DNA from: CAVSRC01 sp963785065
Lineage (GTDB): Bacteria > Pseudomonadota > Alphaproteobacteria > Rhizobiales > Kaistiaceae
DNA length: 64,000 nucleotides
Reading direction: 5' to 3'
NCBI GenBank assembly: GCA_963785065.1
Contig: CAWATX010000002.1
Coordinates: 744,001 to 808,000, forward strand
Shown: piece after piece, positions 1-8,125 of the stretch
How positions within the stretch are numbered: position 1 is the first letter of the stretch
How the letters are laid out: every line of letters begins with the position of its first letter
The notes under the pieces: generated by a model
Database searches by the model: none
What the model was told of the DNA's origin: nothing
What the model saw: only the letters and a program-made list of their open reading frames with translations
Program-made: the position numbers and the translations under genes

Positions 1-303
1 CGCCAGTTCTTCAAGATCACGCTGCCGCTGCTGGCGCCGGTGGTGTTCTTCAATCTGGTGCTGCAGACCATCGACGCCTTCAAGGCGTTCACCCAGGCCT
101 TCATCGTCTCCGGCGGTCAGGGCGGCCCGGTCGATTCGACGATGTTCTACACCCTCTATCTCTACCTCGAGGCCTTCGCCAATTTCCGCATGGGCTACGC
201 CTCGGCACTCGCCTGGCTGCTGCTCATCATCATCGGCATCTTCACGGCGATATCGTTCCTGACGTCCCGCTACTGGGTCTATTACGAGGACGAGGGGCGC
301 TAG
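1..303 (+). CDS. Carbohydrate ABC transporter permease (3' fragment, MalF/UgpA type)
   Basis: Only the last 100 codons are in the window; the reading frame is open from base 1 and ends at a TAG at 301-303. The visible part begins in the cytoplasmic EAA loop region (ITLPLLAPVVFFNLVLQT) that docks on the ATPase, continues through a periplasmic stretch and ends with a hydrophobic helix near residues 61-84. This is the C-terminal half of an inner-membrane permease of the CUT1 sugar importer family. The next permease starts 0 bases after the stop, so the two are translated as a pair. The binding protein is presumably just upstream. The sugar is not identifiable from this fragment. Confidence 0.9.
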   Translation, partial: RQFFKITLPLLAPVVFFNLVLQTIDAFKAFTQAFIVSGGQGGPVDSTMFYTLYLYLEAFANFRMGYASALAWLLLIIIGIFTAISFLTSRYWVYYEDEGR

Positions 304-1164
304 ATGGCTTTCGTTTCCGCCACCAAGTCGAAAGGGCGCTTCACGCCGCTGATCCGCCACGGCCTGCTCTCCGCCGCGGCGCTGGTGATGCTCTATCCGC
401 TCTTGTGGATGATCATCAGCTCCTTCAAGCCGGATTCGCTCATCTTCTCCGAACCCACGGCGCTGCCGACGAGCTTCAACCTGGCCAACTTCATCAAGGG
501 CTGGACGGCGCTCCGCGTCAGCTTCACCACCTTCTACGAGAACTCTTTCCTCATCTCCGGGCTCGCCGTCATCGGCAATCTCAGCGCCTGCTCGCTCACC
601 GCCTACGCCTTCGCGCGGCTGGAATTCCGCTTCAAGTGGCTGTGGTTCGCGCTGATGCTGGGCACGCTGATGCTGCCCTATCACGTCACCCTGGTGCCGC
701 AGTACATCCTCTTCCTGCATCTCGGCTGGGTGAACACCTACCTGCCGCTGGTCGTGCCCAAATTCCTCGCCGTCAATTCCTTCTTCATCTTCCTGATGGT
801 CCAGTTCTTCCGCGGCATCCCGCGCGAGATCGACGAGGCAGCGATCATGGACGGCTGCGGTCCGTGGCGCATCTACTGGCGGATCATGCTGCCGCTGTCG
901 ACGCCGGTGCTGGCGACTGCGGCGATCTTCTCCTTCATCTGGACCTATGACGACTTCCTCGGGCCCCTCATCTATCTCAACGACCAGCGCCAATGGACGG
1001 TACCGCTGGCGCTCAGGGCCTTCATCAATTCCAGCGGCGGCGAATCCCTCTACGGCCCGATGTTCGCCATGTCGGCGCTGTCGCTGGTGCCCGTCTTCGC
1101 CGTCTTCCTCGCCTTCCAGCGCTTAATCATCCGGGGGGTTGCTCTCGGCGCACTGAAGCGCTGA
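304..1164 (+). CDS. Carbohydrate ABC transporter permease (MalG/UgpE type)
   Basis: A 286-residue integral membrane protein, the usual length for the second permease of a CUT1 sugar importer. Hydrophobic helices are visible near residues 19-38, 80-100, 113-133, 150-170 and 245-268. The EAA loop is present (EIDEAAIMDGCGPWRIYWRI, about residues 178-197), followed by LPLSTPV. It should form a heterodimer with the product of the preceding gene and be powered by the ATPase at 3317. The start codon directly follows the stop of the partner permease. The substrate is probably a sugar or sugar derivative handled by the three adjacent Gfo/Idh/MocA enzymes. Confidence 0.93.
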   Translation: MAFVSATKSKGRFTPLIRHGLLSAAALVMLYPLLWMIISSFKPDSLIFSEPTALPTSFNLANFIKGWTALRVSFTTFYENSFLISGLAVIGNLSACSLTAYAFARLEFRFKWLWFALMLGTLMLPYHVTLVPQYILFLHLGWVNTYLPLVVPKFLAVNSFFIFLMVQFFRGIPREIDEAAIMDGCGPWRIYWRIMLPLSTPVLATAAIFSFIWTYDDFLGPLIYLNDQRQWTVPLALRAFINSSGGESLYGPMFAMSALSLVPVFAVFLAFQRLIIRGVALGALKR

Positions 1165-1197
1165 TCCACGTCGCCATCCGCAAGGTAAACAAGAACA

Positions 1198-2238
1198 ATG
1201 ACTGCCTCTCCAGGTTTTGCGTTCTCCGTCATCGGCATCAATCACGGCCACATCTACGGACAGGTTCAGGTAATGCTGGAAGCCGGCTGCCGGCTGAAGG
1301 CGTTCCACGCGCCCGAAGACGACCTCGCCGCCCAGTTCTCCAAGGCGTTTCCGGACGCCGTGCGCGTCGCCGATGAGCGCGCCATCCTCGACGATCCCGA
1401 GGTCAAGCTCGTCATCGGCGCCGGCATCCTCAACGAGCGCGCGCCAATGGCGGTGCGTGCCATGCGCGCCGGCAAGGACGTGATGCTCGACAAGCCCGGC
1501 GCCACCTCGCTCGACCAGGTCGCCGAGCTGCGCAAGGTCCGGGCCGAGACCGGGCGCATTTTCTCGATCTGCTATTCCGAGCACTACACCCAGCGCTCGA
1601 CCGTCGCCGCCGCCGACCTGGTCAAGGCCGGGGCCATCGGCCGCGTCGTCTCGACCGTCGGTCTCGGACCGCACCGCATCGGCAACTACAAGCGGCCGGA
1701 CTGGTTCTACCAGAAGGCCCGCTACGGCGGCATTCTGTGCGACATCGGCTCGCACCAGGTCGAGCAGTTCCTGTTCTTCACCGGCAGCACCAAGGCGCAA
1801 GTGCTGTCGAGCCAGATCGCCAATTTCGACAATCCCGAAACGCCGGAGCTCGAAGACTTCGGCCAGATGGTGCTGACCTCCGACCACGCCGCCGGCTATA
1901 TCCGCGTCGACTGGTTCACGCCCGACAAGCTGCCCTCATGGGGCGACGGCCGGCTGTTCCTGGTCGGCACCGAAGGCACCATCGAACTGCGCAAATATGT
2001 CGATGTCGCCGGCCGCGCCGGCGAGGACCACCTGTTCCTCGTCAATGGCGACGGCGTGCAGCACATCGACTGCTCCAAGACCAAGATCACTTACGGCGAG
2101 CAACTGCGCGACGACGTCAACAACCGCACTGAGACCGCCATGCCGCAGGAGCACTGTTTCTACGCCACCGAACTGAGCCTGATCGCCCAGGCCAACGCCA
2201 CGCGCATCGGCGGCAACCGCCCGGAGGCCGCACGATGA
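1198..2238 (+). CDS. Gfo/Idh/MocA family oxidoreductase
   Basis: 346 residues, normal for this NAD(P)-dependent sugar dehydrogenase/reductase family. The N-terminal Rossmann region is atypical: the dinucleotide loop reads VIGINHGHIYG instead of GxGxxG. The cofactor-side motif EKP appears as DKPG (about residue 98). The C-terminal domain carries the catalytic-type motif DIGSHQVEQ (about residues 181-189) in place of the common DxGxHxxD. It lies between the sugar permeases and a second oxidoreductase whose ATG overlaps its stop (ATGA at 2235). Inference: it works on the imported sugar or an oxidised intermediate; the exact substrate is unknown. Confidence 0.9.
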   Translation: MTASPGFAFSVIGINHGHIYGQVQVMLEAGCRLKAFHAPEDDLAAQFSKAFPDAVRVADERAILDDPEVKLVIGAGILNERAPMAVRAMRAGKDVMLDKPGATSLDQVAELRKVRAETGRIFSICYSEHYTQRSTVAAADLVKAGAIGRVVSTVGLGPHRIGNYKRPDWFYQKARYGGILCDIGSHQVEQFLFFTGSTKAQVLSSQIANFDNPETPELEDFGQMVLTSDHAAGYIRVDWFTPDKLPSWGDGRLFLVGTEGTIELRKYVDVAGRAGEDHLFLVNGDGVQHIDCSKTKITYGEQLRDDVNNRTETAMPQEHCFYATELSLIAQANATRIGGNRPEAAR

Positions 2239-3317
2239 GCAAGCGTCTCAAGGTCGGCGTCGTCGGCGGCGGCATCGGCGTCGCCCATATCACCGCCTAT
2301 CGCGACCTGCCCGATCTCTACGAGGTCGTCGCCTTCTGCGACATCGACCCTGAGAAGGCGGAGAAGGTCGCCGCCGAATACGGCATTGCCGACACCATGA
2401 CCTCGTTCGACGAACTGCTCGAGCGCGATCTCGACATCGTCAACATCACCACGCCGCCCGACCTGCACTTCCCGCAGGCGACCCAGGCGCTGAAGGCCGG
2501 GCGCCATGTGGTGCTGGAAAAGCCGTTCGTCAGCTCGCTCGCCGAGGCCGATGCACTCGCCGAGACCGAGAAGGCGTCGGGCAAGCGCCTGTCGCCGATC
2601 TTCCAGTACCGCTTCGCCGACGGCATCCGCCAGTTCCTGCATCTGCGCGACAAGGGGCTGGTCGGCAAGGCCTACGCCGCCACCGTCGAGACCCATTGGC
2701 GGCGCACCGCCGCCTATTACGCGGTCCCCTGGCGGGGCAAGTGGAACACCGAGCTCGGCGGTTCACTCGCCGGCCACGCCATCCACAATCATGACATGCT
2801 GACCTACCTGTTCGGCCCGATGCGTTCGGTCTTCGCCCGCACGACCACGCGGGTGAACCCGATCGAGACCGAAGACTGTGCGGCGCTTTCCATCGAGATG
2901 GCCGACGGCGCGCTGGTCACCTCGTCGGTGACGCTCGGTGGCGAGACCGAGATATCGCGCCTCCGGCTCTATTTCGACGGGCTGACGGCGGAGAGCAATC
3001 ACAGCCCCTACAATGCCGGCACCGCGCCATGGACCTTCATCGCCGCCGACGCCGACCGGCAGAAGAAGATCGACGCAGCGGTCGCCGAGGTCGCCACCCT
3101 GCCCGAGCGCAATACCGGCCAGTTTCTCGTTCTCCACAAGGCGCTCACCGAGGGCGGCCCGATGCCCGTGTCGATCGCCGACGCGCGGCCGTCGATCGAG
3201 CTTCTCACCGCCGCATATTATTCCGTTTACAGCGGCACCGACGTTAAGCTGCCGATTGGCCGCGACCATCCGTTCTATCATGGATGGCTGCCGACAATGG
3301 CCGAAAGGAAGCGTTGA
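2235..3317 (+). CDS. Gfo/Idh/MocA family oxidoreductase
   Basis: 360 residues. The N-terminal Rossmann fold has VGVVGGGIGVAHITAY and the acidic end of strand 2 (FCDIDPEKA), which favours NAD(H). The EKP motif is intact (LEKPFVSS, near residue 95). The C-terminal half shows GGSLAGHAIHNHDML, matching the GGxxxDxGxHxxD active-site region with an H-x-x-x-N-H-D variant. The gene overlaps the stop of the preceding paralogue by four bases and its own stop overlaps the ATPase start, so the three are translationally coupled. Sequence similarity to the preceding oxidoreductase is limited, suggesting consecutive steps rather than a recent duplication. Confidence 0.92.
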   Translation: MSKRLKVGVVGGGIGVAHITAYRDLPDLYEVVAFCDIDPEKAEKVAAEYGIADTMTSFDELLERDLDIVNITTPPDLHFPQATQALKAGRHVVLEKPFVSSLAEADALAETEKASGKRLSPIFQYRFADGIRQFLHLRDKGLVGKAYAATVETHWRRTAAYYAVPWRGKWNTELGGSLAGHAIHNHDMLTYLFGPMRSVFARTTTRVNPIETEDCAALSIEMADGALVTSSVTLGGETEISRLRLYFDGLTAESNHSPYNAGTAPWTFIAADADRQKKIDAAVAEVATLPERNTGQFLVLHKALTEGGPMPVSIADARPSIELLTAAYYSVYSGTDVKLPIGRDHPFYHGWLPTMAERKR

Positions 3318-4444
3318 TGGCCGGTCTCGAGCTGCAGAGTGTCGTCAAGCGTTTCGGCACGGTCGAGGTCATCCACGGCGTCGAGCTGAAGATCGACAGC
3401 GGCGAATTCGTCGTCTTCGTCGGCCCCTCCGGCTGCGGCAAGTCCACGCTTCTCCGGACGATCGCCGGGCTCGAAGCGGTCACCGCCGGCGAGGTATTGA
3501 TCGACGGCGAGGTGGTCAACGAAGTTCCGGCGGCCAAGCGCGGGCTGGCCATGGTCTTCCAGTCCTATGCGCTCTATCCGCACATGTCGGTGCGCAAGAA
3601 CCTCTCCTTTGGCCTCGAGACCATGCGTGCGCCCAAGCCCGAGATCGCCCAGCGCGTCGCCGAAGCTGCCGAGATCCTGCAGATCGGCGAACTGCTCGAC
3701 CGCAAGCCCGGCCAGCTTTCCGGCGGCCAGCGCCAGCGCGTCGCCATCGGCCGGGCTATCGTGCGTGAGCCCAAGATCTTCCTGTTCGACGAGCCGCTGT
3801 CCAATCTCGATGCCGAATTGCGCATGCAGATGCGCGTCGAGATCAACAAGCTGCATCGACGCCTCGGCTCGACCATGATCTTCGTCACCCACGACCAGGT
3901 CGAGGCGATGACGCTGGCCGACCGCATCGTCGTGCTGCGCGCCGGCGTGGTCGAGCAGGTCGGCACGCCGCTCGAACTCTACAATTCGCCGGAGAACCTG
4001 TTCGTCGCCGGCTTCATCGGCAGCCCGCGGATGAATTTCATGCCGGCCGAGATCACCGGAGGCGGCGGCGATGCGCTCGCCTTCCGTCTCGACGCCGGCC
4101 TGGCCATGACCACGCCGGTCAAGGGCGCCGCGCCGGCCGCAGGCACCAGGATCACGCTCGGCATCCGCCCGGAAAACATCGCGCTTGCCAACCCCGACGA
4201 TGCCAGGCTGACCGGCGAAATCCAGATCGCCGAACATCTCGGCGGCGAGACCTTCTTCTACGTCAACCTGCCGACCGGCCAATCGATCACCGTCGAGCTC
4301 CAGGGCCAGATCCACATGCAGGCGGGCGAACGCGTCGGCCTGACATTCGCCGACGACGCCTATCACCTGTTCGATACCGACGAGCGCGTCATCCACCGCC
4401 GCAAGCCGGCTGACGGCACAAGCACCCAGCCTTCGACCCACTAA
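3317..4444 (+). CDS. Sugar ABC transporter ATP-binding protein (UgpC/MsmK/MalK type)
   Basis: 375 residues from the ATG at 3317, preferred over an upstream in-frame start at 3284 because AGGA lies 7-10 bases before it and it overlaps the previous stop (TGATG). The ATPase domain has Walker A (GPSGCGKST), Q-loop (QSYALYPHMS), signature (LSGGQRQRVAIGRA), Walker B (IFLFDEPLSNLD) and the switch histidine (THDQVEA). From about residue 240 a MalK-type TOBE/regulatory domain follows. It should energise the two permeases at 1-1164. Such ATPases are often shared by several importers. The gene position inside the oxidoreductase cluster supports one transport and catabolism operon. Confidence 0.95.
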   Translation: MAGLELQSVVKRFGTVEVIHGVELKIDSGEFVVFVGPSGCGKSTLLRTIAGLEAVTAGEVLIDGEVVNEVPAAKRGLAMVFQSYALYPHMSVRKNLSFGLETMRAPKPEIAQRVAEAAEILQIGELLDRKPGQLSGGQRQRVAIGRAIVREPKIFLFDEPLSNLDAELRMQMRVEINKLHRRLGSTMIFVTHDQVEAMTLADRIVVLRAGVVEQVGTPLELYNSPENLFVAGFIGSPRMNFMPAEITGGGGDALAFRLDAGLAMTTPVKGAAPAAGTRITLGIRPENIALANPDDARLTGEIQIAEHLGGETFFYVNLPTGQSITVELQGQIHMQAGERVGLTFADDAYHLFDTDERVIHRRKPADGTSTQPSTH

Positions 4445-4459
4445 CCGGTATCCGATCCC

Positions 4460-5761
4460 GTGAAATACGCCATCGTTGGGACCGGCTCGCGCCACCTGAT
4501 GTTTCGCGACGCCGTCATTTCCACCTTCGCCGACGACAACGAGCTCGTGGCCTTGTGCGATTCCAATCCGCACCGGCTGGAGCTGTCCGCCGGCCAGACC
4601 CGGCAGATCACCGGCAGGCCGGTGGCCGCCTACGCGGCGCCGGACTTCGATCGAATGGTGACGACCGAGCGGCCCGACGTGGTGGTGATCACGGTGCCGG
4701 ACTACCTGCACGACCGCTACATCGCCCGCGCCGTGGAACTCGGCTGCGACGTCATCACCGAAAAGCCGATGACCATCGATATCGGCCGGTTGCGCAACGT
4801 TCTGGAAGCGAAGAAGAAGACCGGCCGCTCGGTCACCGTCAGCTTCAACTACCGCTACGCCCCGCACCGCACCCAGGTGAAGGATATCCTCATGTCCGGC
4901 GTCATCGGCGAGATCACGGCGGTCGATTTCCGCTGGTATCTCGATCGCGTCCACGGCGCCGACTATTTCCGCCGCTGGCACCGCTACAAGGACCGCTCGG
5001 GCGGCCTCCTGGTCCACAAGGCAACCCATCATTTCGACCTGGTCAACTGGTGGATCGCCTCCACCCCGAAGACCGTCCATGCCTTCGGCAAGCGCGCCTT
5101 CTACAATCCAGCGATGGGTGACGACCTCGGCCTCGCCGACCGCGGCGAACGCTGCCACGGCTGCCCGGCAGCGGCGCGCTGCGACTACACGCTGGTCATG
5201 GAGGAGCACGAAGGGCTGAAGCAGCTCTATCTCGACGGCGAAAGCTTCGACGGCTATTTCCGCGACCGCTGCGTCTTCGCCTCCGATATCACCATCGAGG
5301 ACACCATGCAGGTGCAGGTGGCCTATGCCAGCGGCGTCACGATGAACTACACGCTCGTCGCCTATTCCCCGTGGGAGGGGCTGGAGATCAAGTTCCACGG
5401 CACCAAGGGCGAGCTCACCCACCGCCATGTCGAGGTGCACGGCATCTACGGCGGCAAGCGCACGCCCGGCGGCCACGAATCCATAACCACCGAGCTGCAC
5501 CTTTCCGGCAGCGCCCCGCAGAAGATCGAAGTCTGGCACGGCGAAGGCGCCCATGGCGGCGGCGACCGCGTGATGCTTGGCCATCTCTTCGACAAGGCGC
5601 GCGTGCCGCCCGACAAATACGGCCGCGCGGCAAACGAGGTCATGGGCGCCTGGTCGATCCTCACCGGGATTTCCGCCAATGCCTCGATCGCCAGCGGCGA
5701 CGTCGTCGACGTCGACCGGCTGCTTGCCGAAAACGGCATCGATCTCGCCCGCCCGTCCTAG
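4460..5761 (+). CDS. Gfo/Idh/MocA family oxidoreductase with a cysteine cluster
   Basis: 433 residues from a GTG start 16 bases after the ATPase gene; longer than the 330-380 residues typical of the family. The Rossmann loop is VGTGSRHLMFRDA, the EKP motif is present (ITEKPMTID), and the catalytic-type motif reads KATHHFDLVNWW. An insert near residues 228-275 contains RCHGCPAAARC (Cys232, Cys235, Cys241) and a further cysteine at about 271, spaced like a metal-binding site. It is the third member of this family in the operon and the last gene before the rhamnose locus. The role of the cysteines and the substrate are not known from sequence. Confidence 0.9.
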   Translation: MKYAIVGTGSRHLMFRDAVISTFADDNELVALCDSNPHRLELSAGQTRQITGRPVAAYAAPDFDRMVTTERPDVVVITVPDYLHDRYIARAVELGCDVITEKPMTIDIGRLRNVLEAKKKTGRSVTVSFNYRYAPHRTQVKDILMSGVIGEITAVDFRWYLDRVHGADYFRRWHRYKDRSGGLLVHKATHHFDLVNWWIASTPKTVHAFGKRAFYNPAMGDDLGLADRGERCHGCPAAARCDYTLVMEEHEGLKQLYLDGESFDGYFRDRCVFASDITIEDTMQVQVAYASGVTMNYTLVAYSPWEGLEIKFHGTKGELTHRHVEVHGIYGGKRTPGGHESITTELHLSGSAPQKIEVWHGEGAHGGGDRVMLGHLFDKARVPPDKYGRAANEVMGAWSILTGISANASIASGDVVDVDRLLAENGIDLARPS

Positions 5762-5852
5762 AGCCGGCGTTGCGTGACCGCCAGCAGCGCGATGCGACCT
5801 CGTGGCGCTGCGCTTTTGACGTAGCGCATGGTCCCGGCCGGGATGGCTCGCC

Positions 5853-6782
5853 ATGGATCGGGCCCGTGAAGAACGCATGCCCGGCGACAAGATCATGACC
5901 CCCGCGAAGACTGCAGCATCCTGGTTCGTGTCCGACATGGTGAAGATCACCTCGGACGCCTGGCTCAAGGGCTGGGACGAGCGCAATGGCGGCAACGTCT
6001 CGTTCCGCCTGCTCGAACAGGACGTATCCCCCTATCTCGCCGAATGGCGGCAAAACCGCGTCCTGCCGCTGGAGGAGCCGCTGCCCGAGCTGGCCGGCGA
6101 ACATTTCCTGGTCACCGGTTCGGGCAAGTATTTCCGCAACGTACAGCTCAACCCGGAGGCCAATCTCGGCGTTATCCGCGTGGCTGAGGACGGGCGCACG
6201 ATCGCGGTCTGCTGGGGCTACAGCGACGGCGCCAATCCGACCTCGGAGCTTTCGGCGCACCTGAAATCGCACGTCGTGCGCCGGCGCATGGCGCCGGCGA
6301 AGCGCACGGCGATCGTCCATTGCCACGCCACCAACCTGATCGCGCTGTCCTACGTGCTGGCCTTCGACACCGACAACGTCACCCGCGCCCTGTGGGAGGG
6401 CAGCACCGAATGCCTCGTCGTCTTCCCCGAAGGCGTCGCCACGATCCCCTGGATGGTGCCCGGCACCGCGGCGATCGGCGACGCGACGGCCGAGGAGATG
6501 AAGAAGCACGCGCTGGTGCTCTGGCAGTTCCACGGCATCTTCGGCGCCGGCGAGACCCCCGACGAGGCCTTCGGCCTGATCGATACGGCGGAAAAATCCG
6601 CCGACATCCTGATGCGGGTGATCGCCATGGGCGGGCCGCGGCAGTCGATGTCGATCGACAACCTGCGCGACCTCGCCGCGCGTTTCAACGTGACACCACT
6701 CGCCTCGGCAATAGCCCTTTCCGGCTGGACGCTGGCCGAGCCGACGCCGCGCCCGGCGCCCACGCTGTTGCGCAGCGCGTGA
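5853..6782 (+). CDS. rhaD: Rhamnulose-1-phosphate aldolase, E. coli-type class II
   Basis: Zinc-dependent aldolase that splits L-rhamnulose 1-phosphate into DHAP and L-lactaldehyde. The protein follows the E. coli RhaD pattern closely: SWFVSDMVKITSDAWLKGWD, ERNGGNVS, FLVTGSGKYFRNVQLNP, the metal ligands in IVHCHATNLIALSY, and LWEGSTECLVVFPEGV. It is 309 residues from 5853; starting at the in-frame ATG at 5895 would give 295, nearer the family length of about 275, so the start is uncertain. It stands convergent to rhaI. It is intact and probably supplies the aldolase activity that the frameshifted fused RhaD at 8126-10226 has lost. Confidence 0.93.
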   Translation: MDRAREERMPGDKIMTPAKTAASWFVSDMVKITSDAWLKGWDERNGGNVSFRLLEQDVSPYLAEWRQNRVLPLEEPLPELAGEHFLVTGSGKYFRNVQLNPEANLGVIRVAEDGRTIAVCWGYSDGANPTSELSAHLKSHVVRRRMAPAKRTAIVHCHATNLIALSYVLAFDTDNVTRALWEGSTECLVVFPEGVATIPWMVPGTAAIGDATAEEMKKHALVLWQFHGIFGAGETPDEAFGLIDTAEKSADILMRVIAMGGPRQSMSIDNLRDLAARFNVTPLASAIALSGWTLAEPTPRPAPTLLRSA

Positions 6783-6813
6783 GGCGCCTCGTCTGCGGCG
6801 CGCGGAAATCGGC

Positions 6814-8109
6814 CTAAACGATGCCGCCGCCGGCGCCGCTGACCGCCGGGCGTTCCTTGGCCACCGTCTTGCGGTATTTCGCAGCGCGGTAGGTCGCGAT
6901 CGGATCGATCGCGCCTCCCTTGTCGGCGCGCACCTTGGCGAGGATCGGCGCGACGTCGGTGGTGTAGGCCGCCTTGAGCGTCTGGTTGGCCATCAGCGCA
7001 TCGTTGCTTTCCTGATGGGCGGTAAGCGCCACCCGGTCGACGATCAGCGCCTGGGCATAGGCGCGCACGATCTCCACCGCGCTGGTGATCAGGCTTTCGA
7101 TCGGATCGGTGACGTTGTGCGACTGGTCGATCATGTAGGCCGGCCGGAACCCCTTGGCCTTGCGCGCCGCCGCCCCGACCAGTTCGTTGAAGACCAGAAA
7201 GAGCTGGTAGGGATTGATCGAGGCTGCATCGAGGTCGTCGTCGCCGTATTTCGAATCGTTGAAGTGGAAGCCGGCGAGCTTGCCGAACTGGATCAGCCGG
7301 GCGACGATCATCTCAATATTGACGGTCGGGGCATGGTGGCCGAGGTCGACCAGGCAGAACGCCTTCGGACCCAGCTCAGTTGCCGCCAGATAGCTCGAGC
7401 CCCAGTCCTGGATGACGGTTGAATAGAAGGCCGGCTCGTAGATCTTGTGCTCGATGAAGACGCGCCAGCCGGCGGGCAGCGCCTTGGTGACCGCCTTCAT
7501 CGAATCGAGATAGCGCTCGAAGCTTCGGGTGAAGTCTGCCTGTCCGGGAAAATTGGTACCGTCGCCGATCCACACGGTAAGCGCGGTCGAACCCAGCTTC
7601 TTGCCGATCTCGATGCACTCGATGTTGTGGGCGATCGCCTGCTCGCGCACCGCCTTGTCGGTGTGGGAGAGGCTGCCGAACTTGTAGGAGCGCTTCTGGC
7701 CCGGCGAATCCTGGAAGGTGTTGGAATTCATGGCGTCGAAGCCGAGGCCCAGCTTGTCGGCCTTCTGCTTGAGGCCCCTGAGGTCCTTCACCTTGTCCCA
7801 GGGGATGTGGAGCGAAACGGTCGGCGTCGCCTGCGCCAGCTGGTTGATGACGGCACAATCGTCGAGCTTGTCGAAGACATCGCGCGGCTCGCCCGGCCCG
7901 GGGAAGCGGGCGAAGCGCGTGCCGCCGGTGCCTACCCCCCAGGAGGGGATCGCCACGGCGAAGGCTGCCACCTGGGCTGCGACCTTGTCGATATCGACGC
8001 CGCGCCGGGCAAGCTGCGCGCCGAGCGCCGCATAGTCAGCTTCCAGTCCGGCCGAGAGGCGCTTGTTCTGCTTGGCGATCAGGTCTTGGTCGATCAGGCC
8101 CCTGCTCAT
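6814..8109 (-). CDS. rhaI: L-rhamnose isomerase, RhaI type
   Basis: 431 residues. It resembles the rhizobial/Pseudomonas-type L-rhamnose isomerase, a metal-dependent TIM-barrel enzyme distinct from E. coli RhaA, which converts L-rhamnose to L-rhamnulose. Recognisable blocks are PTVSLHIPWDKV, LGFDAMNSNTFQD, KLGSTALTVWIGDGTNFPGQ, CLVDLGHHAPTVNIEM and FHFNDSKYGDDDLD, which include the likely metal ligands (His, Asp, Glu). It lies 16 bases downstream of the fused rhaD gene on the same strand, matching the rhaDI order known in Rhizobium leguminosarum. The next step is RhaK (16223-17596). Confidence 0.92.
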   Translation of the reverse strand: MSRGLIDQDLIAKQNKRLSAGLEADYAALGAQLARRGVDIDKVAAQVAAFAVAIPSWGVGTGGTRFARFPGPGEPRDVFDKLDDCAVINQLAQATPTVSLHIPWDKVKDLRGLKQKADKLGLGFDAMNSNTFQDSPGQKRSYKFGSLSHTDKAVREQAIAHNIECIEIGKKLGSTALTVWIGDGTNFPGQADFTRSFERYLDSMKAVTKALPAGWRVFIEHKIYEPAFYSTVIQDWGSSYLAATELGPKAFCLVDLGHHAPTVNIEMIVARLIQFGKLAGFHFNDSKYGDDDLDAASINPYQLFLVFNELVGAAARKAKGFRPAYMIDQSHNVTDPIESLITSAVEIVRAYAQALIVDRVALTAHQESNDALMANQTLKAAYTTDVAPILAKVRADKGGAIDPIATYRAAKYRKTVAKERPAVSGAGGGIV

Positions 8110-8125
8110 GGGTTTCCCCGCGTTT

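Noticed and set aside
3278..5995. A 905-codon open frame on the minus strand
   Set aside because: It lies antisense to the ATPase, third oxidoreductase and rhaD, is rich in Asp, His and Val as shadows of GC-rich genes are, and shows no domain features.
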